Assembly: GCA_017557785.1 (NCBI GenBank) | Contig: JAFYYA010000014.1 | Span: 1-64,000 of the forward strand | Direction: 5' to 3' | DNA from: Salinivirgaceae bacterium | GTDB taxonomy: Bacteria > Bacteroidota > Bacteroidia > Bacteroidales > SZUA-534 | DNA length: 64,000 nt | Shown: one piece after another, positions 1 to 7,961 of the stretch | Layout: the number at the start of each line of letters is the position of its first letter | How positions within the stretch are numbered: the stretch's first letter is position 1 | Notes under the pieces: generated by a model | What the model saw: only the letters and a program-made list of their open reading frames with translations | Databases searched by the model: none | What the model was told of the DNA's origin: nothing | Position numbers and translations under genes: made by a program

Positions 1-1187
1 CCAATGGCGTTGCAGATATCGGGTTTCTCCTTGTACTTCTCGGCAAGGTTCATACCCAGAATTGCGTGCGGCAACTCCGGCTCGTCGTCAGGCACTTTAC
101 CAATATCGTGAAGCAGACCAGCACGTTTGGCGGCCTTTGCGTTCAGTCCCAGTTCCGATGCCATAATGGCTGCAAGGTTTGCCACCTCGCGTGAGTGCTG
201 AAGCAAGTTCTGACCATATGACGAACGATATTTCATCTTACCAATCAAGCGGATAAGTTCGGGATGCAGACCGTGGATGCCAAGGTCGATGGCAGTGCGC
301 TTACCAGTCTCAATCATCTCTTCCTCAACCATTTTCTGTGTTTTTGCAACGATTTCCTCGATGCGTGCCGGGTGGATACGGCCGTCGGTTACAAGCTGAT
401 GCAGAGCCAGACGGGCAACCTCGCGGCGTACAGGGTCGAATGCTGAAAGAATGATGGCCTCCGGTGTGTCATCGACAATAATCTCAACGCCGGTTGCGGC
501 CTCCAAAGCCCTGATGTTGCGGCCTTCACGACCAATGATGCGGCCTTTGATATCGTCGTTCTCAATGTGGAAAACAGTAACCGAGTTTTCGATTGCCTGC
601 TCCGAAGCCACACGTTGAATTGTTTGCAGAATAATTCGTTTAGCCTCTTTGTTGGCCGACAGACGAGCCTCGTCCATAATCTCGTTAATCTCCGACATTG
701 CCTGTGTGCGGGCTTCTGCCTTGAGCGAATCCATCAGTTGTGCTTTTGCGTCCTCAACCGAAAGACCCGAAATCGACTCCAGTTGGTCAACCTGCTGCTT
801 GTGCAGTTTTTCGAGTTCTTCGTTCTTTCTTTCAACAATTTCGAGTTGAGAGTTCAGTTTTTCCTTAACTGCATCAACTTCGTTTTTCTTACGGTTGTAC
901 TCCTCAATCTGGTGGTTGATGCCAGCTTCTTTTTGTTTGAGTTTGTTTTCGGCGGCAGCCAGTTTGCTGTTGCGCTCGTTAATCACTTTCTCGTGCTCAG
1001 CCTTCAGTTGCAGAAATTTTTCCTTTGCCTGCAATGCCTTCTCTTTCTTTATCATTTCTGCTTCAGCCTCAGCATCTTGCACCAGCTGTTTTGTTTTTTT
1101 CTTCAATGCAATCTTCAGCACTATAAAGGTTATCAAACCTCCCGCTATTGCTGCTGCGATTGCAACTACCAATAATGTTTTGTCCAT
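1..1187 (-). CDS. rny: Ribonuclease Y, 3' end beyond the window
   Basis: Membrane-anchored endoribonuclease that starts bulk mRNA decay. Reading the minus strand from the ATG at 1187 gives [13 protein letters not shown], an N-terminal membrane anchor, then a long charged coiled coil (about residues 25-190), a KH domain with [12 protein letters not shown] near residue 214, and an HD phosphohydrolase domain with the metal-binding LLHDIGK near residue 358. About 395 residues are visible against the usual 510-520, so the last hundred or so lie outside the window. It follows the probable 6S RNA gene closely, and the RNA's terminator-like U-run ends about 20 bases before the start codon. Identity is secure from domain order and motifs. 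Confidence 0.96.
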   Translation of the reverse strand, partial: MDKTLLVVAIAAAIAGGLITFIVLKIALKKKTKQLVQDAEAEAEMIKKEKALQAKEKFLQLKAEHEKVINERNSKLAAAENKLKQKEAGINHQIEEYNRKKNEVDAVKEKLNSQLEIVERKNEELEKLHKQQVDQLESISGLSVEDAKAQLMDSLKAEARTQAMSEINEIMDEARLSANKEAKRIILQTIQRVASEQAIENSVTVFHIENDDIKGRIIGREGRNIRALEAATGVEIIVDDTPEAIILSAFDPVRREVARLALHQLVTDGRIHPARIEEIVAKTQKMVEEEMIETGKRTAIDLGIHGLHPELIRLIGKMKYRSSYGQNLLQHSREVANLAAIMASELGLNAKAAKRAGLLHDIGKVPDDEPELPHAILGMNLAEKYKEKPDICNAI

Positions 1188-1208
1188 ATATTTATTGTGT
1201 TATATAAT

Positions 1209-1399
1209 AAAAAAACCGCACCGGAATGTCTTTGTGAAAACTCCTATAATGATATAGGCGGGACTGCGGCGACTGTTTCTTACTTCCACTGAACCAAATG
1301 GTTACGCCTTGCGGCGTTGAGGCCTGTCTTACGCAGAAATAAACGCAACCCCTAAGATTTTAGTGTTGAGTTTCCCAAACTATTCCAAACCGGTGCGGG
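1209..1399 (-). ncRNA. ssrS: Probable 6S RNA
   Basis: This stretch between zapA and rny has no convincing ORF. Its ends are a perfect 9-bp inverted repeat, CCGCACCGG at 1216-1224 and CCGGTGCGG at 1390-1398, which would close an RNA of about 185-190 nt on the minus strand. A run of seven U residues (1209-1215) follows the closing stem directly, as in an intrinsic terminator. Length, long terminal closing helix and position directly downstream of zapA match 6S RNA, the sigma70-holoenzyme decoy that is also linked to zapA in many bacteria. The central open bubble was not modelled. The alternative is a structured leader of rny. Confidence 0.7.
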
Positions 1400-1439
1400 T
1401 ATAAATTTCGGTTTTTATATGTTAAAGAACGTCTTGTTA

Positions 1440-1727
1440 TCAATCATTTAGCAATTCCGACAGTTGACTGTCGAGCTTGCCTAATTCTTCAATAACCGGC
1501 TGGATTTCAAAGTGTTCTTCACTCTCCACAACCTTCGTTGCAAACTGAAGTGCCACCATAGCAAGAAAATCCTGACCGTCTTTACTGTTATACAACTGCC
1601 TGTATTGGGCAACTGTATCGTTTATCTTTTTTGCAGCCTTCCTTATTTTCTCCTCATCGTTGCGATTGATTTTGATAGGATAATTCCTATCGCAGATGCC
1701 AACATTTATCGTAAACTCATCATTCAT
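1440..1727 (-). CDS. zapA: Cell division protein ZapA
   Basis: Small FtsZ-binding protein that cross-links FtsZ filaments at midcell. The 95 residues begin with a short beta-strand segment (FTINVGICDRNYPIKI), then a helical globular head, and end in a C-terminal coiled-coil helix, which is the family layout and length. It lies 15 bases downstream of the ZapB-like coiled-coil gene and upstream of the probable 6S RNA. The two division genes probably share the promoter at 2051-2080. Confidence 0.88.
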   Translation of the reverse strand: MNDEFTINVGICDRNYPIKINRNDEEKIRKAAKKINDTVAQYRQLYNSKDGQDFLAMVALQFATKVVESEEHFEIQPVIEELGKLDSQLSELLND

Positions 1728-1742
1728 CTTAAAATCAATCTT

Positions 1743-2033
1743 TTATCGGTTCAATAGGGCGATGCAATTGTCAATCTCCCGCACTATTTTATTTATCTTG
1801 TTTTTGGCTTCTTGCGGATCGTTGCCGCTTGCTGCCAAAAATGTATTCGCCAATTGTTGTGTATTTTGTTCTTTCTTGCTGTTATCCAACTCTTTATCTT
1901 TCTCTTCCAATTTCTGTCGCAGACCGGCGTTCTCATCCGTCAAACGTGCGTTCTCTGCCTTCAGCGCGTTGTATTTCTCGACAAGCGCATCGAATTTGCT
2001 CTTAAACGAATCGATAAGTTGTTCAGTCTCCAT
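1743..2033 (-). CDS. ZapB-like coiled-coil protein
   Basis: A 96-residue protein that is almost entirely coiled coil up to about residue 60, with a regular heptad pattern (KFDALVEKYNALKAENARLT), followed by a polar linker and a short C-terminal helix. No signal peptide or membrane segment is visible. Its size, coiled-coil nature and position immediately before zapA suggest a ZapB-type division accessory protein that partners ZapA; this is inferred from context, because coiled coils give little family-specific signal. The ATG at 2033 lies shortly after a good promoter. Confidence 0.65.
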   Translation of the reverse strand: METEQLIDSFKSKFDALVEKYNALKAENARLTDENAGLRQKLEEKDKELDNSKKEQNTQQLANTFLAASGNDPQEAKNKINKIVREIDNCIALLNR

Positions 2034-2050
2034 TTGACAAAAATTTCCTA

Positions 2051-2080
2051 CAAAATTAGCATTGGTTTCGTTTTTTACAA
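2051..2080 (-). promoter_or_regulatory. Bacteroidota-type promoter of the zapB-like/zapA operon
   Basis: On the minus strand TAATTTTG (2051-2058) matches the TAnnTTTG -7 box, and TTG at 2078-2080 lies 19 bases upstream as the -33 element. The ZapB-like start codon is about 18 bases downstream of the -7 box. Confidence 0.6.
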
Positions 2081-2249
2081 CTGAAATCGTTCAACATTTA
2101 TGCGTGAAATGCCTAAATGCCTATTGGTCAGATATATTTTTTTTGAATTATGATTATCAACTTTGGTGTGCAAAAATCAACACACTATCTCCATCATTTT
2201 TTAATTCAACGATTTTCGGCTGTTATTCGCAAATTTCAAATCAACGGAA

Positions 2250-2257
2250 TATCTTTG
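2250..2257 (+). promoter_or_regulatory. -7 box for obgE
   Basis: TATCTTTG matches TAnnTTTG exactly and lies 16 bases before the obgE ATG, implying a very short leader. The flanking sequence is AT-rich and has no SD-like motif. Confidence 0.6.
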
Positions 2258-2273
2258 CAGTCAAATCACAGTT

Positions 2274-3266
2274 ATGGCAGATTCGAATTTTGTTGACTAC
2301 GTAAAGATTTTTGCGCGCAGCGGCAAGGGTGGCGCGGGTTCGGCGCATTTCCGCCGTGCCAAATATGAGCCGATGGGTGGACCCGACGGCGGCGACGGCG
2401 GCCGTGGCGGTCACGTCATTCTGCGCGGCAACGCACAGATGTGGACACTGCTTCACCTTCAGTTTCAGAAACATACGTTTGCCGAGAGTGGACAGTCAGG
2501 TATGGGTGCGCTCAAGCACGGTTCCGACGGAAAAGACGTCATTCTGGAAGTGCCGCTTGGCACGGTGGTGAAGGATGCCGAAACAATGGAACCGCTCTTT
2601 GAGATTACCGCCGACGGCGAAGAGAAAATCCTGATGAAAGGCGGCCGCGGCGGTCAGGGCAACAACCACTACAAATCGGCCACAAACCAGGCACCGCGCT
2701 ATGCGCAGCCGGGCGAGTCGTTTGAAGAAGGCTGGCGCGTTCTTGAACTGAAAGTGCTTGCCGATGTGGGTCTTGTGGGCTTCCCCAACGCAGGAAAATC
2801 GACGCTGCTATCGGTTGTGTCGGCGGCCAAACCAAAGATTGCTGACTATGCTTTCACCACGCTCGAGCCAAATCTTGGCATTGTTTCTTACCGCGACAAC
2901 CGCTCGTTTGTGATGGCCGACATCCCGGGCATCATCGAAGGCGCGCACGAAGGCAAAGGCTTGGGACTGAGATTTTTACGTCACATTGAGCGCAACTCGG
3001 TGCTGTTGTTTATGGTTCCTGCCGACTCTGACGATGTTGCCGCCGATTACCAAACGCTTGTGAATGAGTTGCGGCTCTACAACCCCGAACTGCTCGACAA
3101 GCGCCGCGTTCTGGCCGTGACAAAGTGCGATATGCTCGACGACGAACTCACCGCCGCCATCAAGAAAACTCTGCCCAAAGATGTTCCGTGCGTAATGATT
3201 TCGTCGGTGGCGCGGACAGGCCTTGAGCAACTGAAAGATTTGCTCTGGAAGGCAATAAATGATTGA
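2274..3266 (+). CDS. obgE: GTPase Obg/CgtA
   Basis: Essential GTPase that binds the 50S subunit and takes part in late ribosome assembly and stress control. The N-terminal glycine-rich Obg fold (about residues 1-160) shows the typical GGxGGRGG runs. It is followed by a G domain with P-loop GFPNAGKST near residue 168, switch region DIPGIIEGA and base-specificity motif TKCD. At 330 residues it lacks the variable C-terminal OCT extension, which is common in this phylum. The start at 2274 is supported by the -7 box at 2250. In many Bacteroidales obg sits beside hpt and adk; here those two genes are about 24 kb away. Confidence 0.96.
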   Translation: MADSNFVDYVKIFARSGKGGAGSAHFRRAKYEPMGGPDGGDGGRGGHVILRGNAQMWTLLHLQFQKHTFAESGQSGMGALKHGSDGKDVILEVPLGTVVKDAETMEPLFEITADGEEKILMKGGRGGQGNNHYKSATNQAPRYAQPGESFEEGWRVLELKVLADVGLVGFPNAGKSTLLSVVSAAKPKIADYAFTTLEPNLGIVSYRDNRSFVMADIPGIIEGAHEGKGLGLRFLRHIERNSVLLFMVPADSDDVAADYQTLVNELRLYNPELLDKRRVLAVTKCDMLDDELTAAIKKTLPKDVPCVMISSVARTGLEQLKDLLWKAIND

Positions 3267-3271
3267 ATTTT

Positions 3272-3365
3272 GGTGTTAGGTGTTGGGTTTTAGTGATTTA
3301 GTTGAATAAAAAAATAAGGATTGAAGGCTTGACTGATGTCTGCAGTCTGATGTCCAAAGTCATAA
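3272..3365 (+). repeat. Intergenic heptamer-word spacer between obgE and the PAP2 gene
   Basis: Two runs of 7-base words: GGTGTTA/GGTGTTG/GGTTTTA at 3272-3292, and GTCTGCA/GTCTGAT/GTCCAAA/GTC at 3338-3361. Between them is GGATTGAAGG, a word shared with 11024-11080. The second run shares words with 35750-35784. No ORF or promoter is seen. Confidence 0.6.
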
Positions 3366-3369
3366 AAGA

Positions 3370-3966
3370 ATGTTTGAATTTCTCGAATCGATTGACAGAC
3401 AACTGCTTCTGCTGATAAACGGCTGGAACTCACCGTTTTTTGATGAGTTTATGTGGATTGTCAGCGGAAAACTTACGTGGGTGCCGCTCTACGCCCTGCT
3501 GCTGTTTCTGATGATTCGGAAAGCCCCGCGCCAGTGGTGGGTGCTCATAATCAGCATTGCGGCCGCCATAACCTTGGCCGACAGCATTTCGGTTCATTGC
3601 TTCAAAAACGTTGTGATGCGCTATCGCCCAACGCATAACCTTGATATTGAAAACATTGTGCATCTGGTTCACGGCTACCGCGGCGGATGGTACGGATTCG
3701 TATCGTCGCACGCGGCCAACACGTTTGCCGTGGCGGTGTTTGTGGCTCTATTGCTGAAAAACCGATGGGCGACAATCGGCATCTTTACCTGGGCCGCACT
3801 TGTTTGCTACTCAAGAATTTACATAGCCGCCCACTACCCTGCCGACATTGCTTGCGGCGCCATTCTAGGATGCGCCTGCGGTTACGCAGCCTATCGCCTT
3901 CACCAGTGGATTTGCAGCAAACTACCATCGTTAAAAACAGAAAACCAACAAGATGGAAGACCTTGA
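3370..3966 (+). CDS. PAP2-family membrane phosphatase
   Basis: Integral membrane phosphatase of the PAP2/type 2 phosphatidic acid phosphatase family, likely acting on a lipid phosphate such as undecaprenyl diphosphate or a phosphatidate. The 198 residues contain several hydrophobic segments and the three phosphatase motifs in order: KNVVMRYRPTH, SSHAANTFA and SRIYIAAHYPADI, with the catalytic histidines in the second and third. It overlaps the next gene by 14 bases, so the two are probably co-transcribed. The substrate (undecaprenyl-PP, PgpB-like or lipid A phosphate) cannot be decided from sequence. Confidence 0.88.
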   Translation: MFEFLESIDRQLLLLINGWNSPFFDEFMWIVSGKLTWVPLYALLLFLMIRKAPRQWWVLIISIAAAITLADSISVHCFKNVVMRYRPTHNLDIENIVHLVHGYRGGWYGFVSSHAANTFAVAVFVALLLKNRWATIGIFTWAALVCYSRIYIAAHYPADIACGAILGCACGYAAYRLHQWICSKLPSLKTENQQDGRP

Positions 3967-4648
3967 CATACTATATGAAGACAACCACCTGATTGCCATC
4001 AACAAGCGCTCGTCGGATTTGGCGCAGGGCGATGCTTCAGGCGACGCGCCGCTTGCCGACAAGGTAGCCAACTACCTGAAAGTGAAGTACCACAAGCCCG
4101 GCAATGTGTTTGTTGGCGTCACTCACAGGCTCGACCGACCCGTTTCGGGCGTGATGATTTTTGCCCGCACATCGAAGGCGCTTGAGCGGATGAACCGGCT
4201 CTTCAAAGAGAAATCGGACCTTGAGAAAATCTATTGGGCTATTGTTGAAAAACGGCCGCAAGAGCCACAAGGAAAGTTGGTCAACTATCTGCGAAAGAAC
4301 GAGAAACAGAACAAATCGTATGTGTGCGAACCGACAGCCGAAGGCGCGAAGGAAGCGCAACTCGAATACAAACTTCTGGACGAGTCAGATAAATATTTTC
4401 TGCTTGAAGTGAAACTGCTTACAGGCCGCCATCACCAAATTCGCGTACAACTAGCCAACATCGGTTGCATCATCAAGGGCGATCTGAAATACGGTGCGCG
4501 CCGCTCAAATCCTGACGGCAGCATCAGCCTGCACGCCCGCCGCATCAGTTTCACGCACCCCGTATCGAAACTGCCTGTCAACATTGTGGCACCCACGCCC
4601 GAAGACACGTTGTGGAAATATTTCGAAAACCGCCAAACGCAAAGATGA
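3953..4648 (+). CDS. RluA-family pseudouridine synthase
   Basis: RNA-modifying enzyme that isomerises uridine to pseudouridine in rRNA or tRNA. The 231 residues carry the family motif HRLDRPVSGVMIFARTSKA with the catalytic Asp, and the later LLTGRHHQIRVQLA motif. There is no N-terminal S4 domain, so it resembles the compact RluA/RluC-like single-domain forms; the target position is unknown. It overlaps the PAP2 gene by 14 bases and the next gene by an ATGA overlap at 4645, indicating translational coupling in one operon. Confidence 0.92.
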   Translation: MEDLDILYEDNHLIAINKRSSDLAQGDASGDAPLADKVANYLKVKYHKPGNVFVGVTHRLDRPVSGVMIFARTSKALERMNRLFKEKSDLEKIYWAIVEKRPQEPQGKLVNYLRKNEKQNKSYVCEPTAEGAKEAQLEYKLLDESDKYFLLEVKLLTGRHHQIRVQLANIGCIIKGDLKYGARRSNPDGSISLHARRISFTHPVSKLPVNIVAPTPEDTLWKYFENRQTQR

Positions 4649-5877
4649 TGTGTGCGGCACGAAAAACGGTTTTAATTATACTGATGCTCAGTCTGTTAGG
4701 CGCAGCATCGGGACAAACACGTTTTTCCAGCAAAAACTCCAGACAACTTGTCGAAGACCTACTTCCACGTAACTCATTTGGAATCACCATTGTAAGCACT
4801 CGTCTCAAAGCCCACCCCGAATCAACGGCATCATTTGTGTCAACAGCCGAAAAACTGCCCATAAAGACGGGAATCATCATGACAACCGGCGTTGTCACCT
4901 GGGCCGGCTACCCTAACGATTCTGGCAGTTCGGGCTGCGCAATGTTCACTCCCGGCGACAGCCGTCTTGAAAAAATTGCCGGTGCAAGAACTTCCGACGC
5001 AGCCATTCTTGAAATCGAATTTGTGGCCAACACCGACGAAGTGTCGTTTGAATATTTTTTCGCATCGGAAGAGTACCCCGAATACGTGAACAAGGGTGTC
5101 AACGATGTGTTTGCATTCTTCATCGAAGGTCCGGGCTACGACACTTTATATAATATGGCCCGACTGCCCACAACCGGCGAGCCAATCACGGTTGACAATG
5201 TGAATGCACAGAAAAATTCGGAATTCTACATCGAGAACAAATCATGGCGCGGCTATTCGATTGATAATCCTGGCAGCAGCCTGGCCAGCATTTTCCAGTT
5301 CGACGGAATGACTACACTGCTCGAAGCCAAAGCAAAAATCCAACCATACGCCACCTACAAGTTGACGTTGGCCATTGCCGATGTGGGCGACAACATCTAC
5401 GACTCGGGCGTGTTCATTAAAGCCCACTCGCTCAAGAGTGCAGGTAAACTACAGCCAATCGCTCCATTTCTGAAATCGGAAATCGAGAAGCGCATGCACC
5501 TTATTGGCGCCAGCCGCATCCGTGTGAACGGCGACACAGTGGGGTTCGACAAGACCGTTCATTTCGATTTCAACTCGTACGACATTCTTAGCGAAGACAC
5601 CACATCGCTCAACGAAATTGCCGACTTGCTTGACCAGTTTTTCGATGCACACGTGAAACTAATCGGGCATACTGACGATGTGGGCTCGGACGAATACAAC
5701 ATAATTTTGAGCCGCATGCGCGCCCGCTCGGTAGCCAACTACCTGAACACGCGCGGCATTGACGACGGCCGCATCATTACCGAAGGTCGCGGCAAACGAC
5801 AGCCTGTCACACGCTCACAAACTGACGAAGCCCGGCGTAAAAACCGTCGCGTGGAATTTCTGATTTATAAAAAATAA
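4645..5877 (+). CDS. Choice-of-anchor L domain protein with OmpA C-terminal domain
   Basis: Exported cell-envelope protein. The best start is the ATG at 4645, which overlaps the previous stop (ATGA) and directly precedes a signal peptide (TVLIILMLSLLGAASGQ); the frame is open further upstream but would spoil the signal. Residues of about 20-270 match the choice-of-anchor L fold, with the hallmark SFEYFFASEEYPEYVNKGVNDVFAFF region and TLAIADVGD. The last 120 or so residues are an OmpA-like peptidoglycan-binding domain (HFDFNSYDI, GHTDDVGSDEYN, LSRMRARSVANYL). The domain pairing suggests a surface- or periplasm-facing module tethered to peptidoglycan; its ligand is unknown. Confidence 0.88.
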   Translation: MMCAARKTVLIILMLSLLGAASGQTRFSSKNSRQLVEDLLPRNSFGITIVSTRLKAHPESTASFVSTAEKLPIKTGIIMTTGVVTWAGYPNDSGSSGCAMFTPGDSRLEKIAGARTSDAAILEIEFVANTDEVSFEYFFASEEYPEYVNKGVNDVFAFFIEGPGYDTLYNMARLPTTGEPITVDNVNAQKNSEFYIENKSWRGYSIDNPGSSLASIFQFDGMTTLLEAKAKIQPYATYKLTLAIADVGDNIYDSGVFIKAHSLKSAGKLQPIAPFLKSEIEKRMHLIGASRIRVNGDTVGFDKTVHFDFNSYDILSEDTTSLNEIADLLDQFFDAHVKLIGHTDDVGSDEYNIILSRMRARSVANYLNTRGIDDGRIITEGRGKRQPVTRSQTDEARRKNRRVEFLIYKK

Positions 5878-5991
5878 AACAACGCATCGTCAGCAGCCGT
5901 CTGCAAATCAACCGATTGCACAAAATCGACATTTTTTTAAAAAAGTGTTAAAATAAAACGGCGGCACTGAATTATTTTTTTCAAAAAAAAC

Positions 5992-5999
5992 TACATTTG
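5992..5999 (+). promoter_or_regulatory. -7 box for the siaC-like gene
   Basis: TACATTTG matches TAnnTTTG exactly. It follows a T-rich stretch and lies 10 bases before the first ATG (6010) and 19 before the second (6019), so the second ATG may be the true start. Confidence 0.55.
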
Positions 6000-6009
6000 A
6001 ACGCTATAA

Positions 6010-6393
6010 ATGAATTATATGGAAGCGCTCATCATCAACGGCACATTGACAACGCCAGAAATCAACTTCAATGCTGAAAGCGGCCAACTGCTCATCAAAG
6101 GCATGTCGCGGCCCGAAGACGTGTTGTCATTCTACAAACCTGTATTCGAATGGATTAACGAATACCTGAAGAATCCACGCAAAAGCACAATCTTGAACTT
6201 CAAACTCAAGTATCACAATTCGGCTTCAGCCAAAATCGTATGCCGGATCATAAACCTATTCGACCCGTTATACAAAAGCGGCGGCGATATTAAAGTGAAC
6301 TGGTACTACGCTGAAAGCGATGAAGATATTTTTGAAGCCGGCGAAGATTACAAATCGCTGGCAGAAGTTCCGTTCGAACTGATAAAAATCTGA
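6010..6393 (+). CDS. SiaC-family regulatory phosphoprotein (DUF1987)
   Basis: The 127-residue acidic protein matches the DUF1987/SiaC family: an N-terminal strand region (INGTLTTPEINFNAESGQLLIKGMSRPE), YKPVFEWINEYL, a strand with LNFKLKYHNSASAK, and a C-terminal WYYAESDEDIFEAGEDY. In Pseudomonas, SiaC is switched by SiaB kinase and SiaA phosphatase and activates the diguanylate cyclase SiaD; the phosphosite lies in the segment equivalent to YHNSASAK. No kinase, PP2C phosphatase or GGDEF gene is adjacent here, so the partner is unknown. The start may be 6019 rather than 6010. It lies 2 bases upstream of ridA. Confidence 0.85.
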   Translation: MNYMEALIINGTLTTPEINFNAESGQLLIKGMSRPEDVLSFYKPVFEWINEYLKNPRKSTILNFKLKYHNSASAKIVCRIINLFDPLYKSGGDIKVNWYYAESDEDIFEAGEDYKSLAEVPFELIKI

Positions 6394-6395
6394 AT

Positions 6396-6773
6396 ATGAA
6401 GCAAATAATCTCAACATCCAATGCGCCGCAAGCAATTGGGCCATACAGCCAAGCCGTTGAAGCCAACGGCTTTGTTTTTGTATCGGGGCAGATTCCAATT
6501 GTGCCCGCAACCGGACAAATGCCCGATGGCATTGAAGCACAGACCGAGCAAGTGATGCGCAACATCGGCGCCATTCTGGAAGCCGCCGGACTCACCTACT
6601 CCAACGTGGTGAAAACTACGGTGCTGCTCAAGAGCATTGCCGATTTTGCCACAATGAACGGCATCTATGCAAAATACTTCACTGCCGACTGCCCAGCTCG
6701 CGCCGCTTTTGAAGTTGCAGCCCTGCCCAAAGGGGCTCTCATTGAAGTGGAAGTGATTGCGTGCAAGAATTGA
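6396..6773 (+). CDS. ridA: RidA-family enamine/imine deaminase
   Basis: Hydrolyses reactive enamine and imine intermediates made by PLP enzymes such as threonine dehydratase. The 125 residues are full length for the YjgF/YER057c/UK114 family, with APQAIGPYSQAV, FVSGQIP, the conserved Arg in CPARAAFEVAALPKGALIEVE and a C-terminal EVIACKN. It starts 2 bases after the SiaC-like gene, so the two are co-transcribed. The functional link to SiaC is not obvious. Confidence 0.93.
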   Translation: MKQIISTSNAPQAIGPYSQAVEANGFVFVSGQIPIVPATGQMPDGIEAQTEQVMRNIGAILEAAGLTYSNVVKTTVLLKSIADFATMNGIYAKYFTADCPARAAFEVAALPKGALIEVEVIACKN

Positions 6774-6858
6774 GTAAAGTATAATGTGTAAAGTATTAAT
6801 GTGTAAAGAGTAAAGTCTAGAACGCACTTCTAAACTCTAAACTTCTAAACCCTTAAAC
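6772..6858 (+). repeat. Intergenic heptamer-word spacer before purE
   Basis: GAGTAAA and GTGTAAA words repeat head to tail from 6772 to about 6114+700 (ending near 6821), then the complementary-type words TTCTAAA/CTCTAAA/TTCTAAA run up to the base before the purE ATG. The two halves are in opposite orientation. GAGTAAA is the exact reverse complement of TTTACTC at 35781-35815. Confidence 0.6.
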
Positions 6859-6859
6859 C

Positions 6860-7369
6860 ATGACACCAATAGTTAGCATAATAATGGGCAGCACATCGGA
6901 TCTGCCCGTGATGGAAAAAGCCGCTCAGTTTCTGAACGATATGGAAATACCATTTGAGATGAACGCACTCTCGGCGCATCGCACTCCGGCTGAAGTTGAG
7001 CAGTTTGCCGCCGAAGCCAAAGGCCGCGGGCTGAAAGTGATTATTGCCGGCGCCGGTATGGCCGCTGCCCTACCAGGCGTGATTGCCGCCAACACCACAG
7101 TGCCAGTCATTGGCGTGCCCATCAAAGGTATGCTCGACGGACTCGACGCAATGCTCTCAATCATTCAGATGCCCCCGGGAATCCCAGTTGCCACTGTTGG
7201 TGTGAACGGCGCGCAGAACGCCGCCATCCTAGCCGCCGAGATGCTTGCTCTTGCCGATGCAAACCTTGCCAGCAAACTCGCTGCTTACAAAGAAGGGTTG
7301 AAACAGAAAATCGTTAAGGCCAACGCTGAACTTGCCGAAGTCAAGACTTGGAAGTTTAAAACGAATTGA
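6860..7369 (+). CDS. purE: N5-carboxyaminoimidazole ribonucleotide mutase
   Basis: Converts N5-CAIR to CAIR in de novo purine synthesis. The 169 residues are full length for class I PurE, with IMGSTSDLPVM at the N-terminus, the catalytic histidine in ALSAHRTP, GAGMAAALPGVIAA, and VPIKGMLDGLDAMLSIIQMP. No purK follows; the next genes are convergent. Another purine enzyme, purT, lies at 52140. A repeat spacer abuts the start codon, leaving no room for an SD. Confidence 0.96.
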   Translation: MTPIVSIIMGSTSDLPVMEKAAQFLNDMEIPFEMNALSAHRTPAEVEQFAAEAKGRGLKVIIAGAGMAAALPGVIAANTTVPVIGVPIKGMLDGLDAMLSIIQMPPGIPVATVGVNGAQNAAILAAEMLALADANLASKLAAYKEGLKQKIVKANAELAEVKTWKFKTN

Positions 7370-7405
7370 CACGCCAATAAAAACCAACGCGCATAAAATA
7401 ATTCG

Positions 7406-7463
7406 GGCGGAATTGAAGTTTTTTAAGCCGATTCCGCCGCGTTGACATTTGGGGCATTGCCCC
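7406..7463. terminator. Possible bidirectional terminator between convergent genes
   Basis: Two hairpins occupy the gap between purE and the next gene: GGCGGAAT/ATTCCGCC (7406-7413 with 7431-7438) and GGGGCA/TGCCCC around 7451-7463, followed by a pyrimidine-rich tail. Neither has a classical long U-run. Confidence 0.35.
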
Positions 7464-7473
7464 TCTCTTTCCA

Positions 7474-7932
7474 TTATTTGTTGTGTTCCTCTGGCAAAAC
7501 GCTCTTAAGATACAACAACTCGTACTCGTAGTAAAGGGCCAAAGGCTCGTTACCAAGTTTGTGCAGACATTCTATTATTTGCTCCATTGCATAATAGCGC
7601 TGATATGAATAATTAGAATTCGTGATTTCCAAACTCCTGAATAACGGCAATACTTTTTCCAAAAGCGGCAATGCCTTTTCGTGTTCATTACGTTGCATGT
7701 ACATTGATGCCAAAATATACATCGGGTAAGCGAAATCGGCAAGAAAGGTTGGCACATCACCCGATGACTTGCTTGCTAGTAATTCCTTCTCCTCGCTGTA
7801 TATATTTTTCAATTCGCTAATACAATCCTCGTCTTCACCACTTTCGACAAGCCTTTTATAGTATTCAAACTCTTCGTCGGTACCTTTTATGCAATACTCC
7901 GAAGATTCGATTTGATTCTGATTGTTTGTCAT
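7474..7932 (-). CDS. Hypothetical TPR-like protein
   Basis: A 152-residue acidic soluble protein with no signal peptide. The central and C-terminal parts look like tetratricopeptide helices: YPMYILASMYMQRNEHEKALPLLEKVLPLF has the alternating small and aromatic TPR pattern, followed by a second helical pair. The N-terminal 30 residues are polar and probably flexible. It lies 29 bases downstream of the UDG-like gene and both are AT-rich compared with the flanking housekeeping genes, so they look like a two-gene accessory unit. No function can be assigned. Confidence 0.6.
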   Translation of the reverse strand: MTNNQNQIESSEYCIKGTDEEFEYYKRLVESGEDEDCISELKNIYSEEKELLASKSSGDVPTFLADFAYPMYILASMYMQRNEHEKALPLLEKVLPLFRSLEITNSNYSYQRYYAMEQIIECLHKLGNEPLALYYEYELLYLKSVLPEEHNK

Positions 7933-7961
7933 TAATGTATGCTTATTCTGATTTTAATCAA

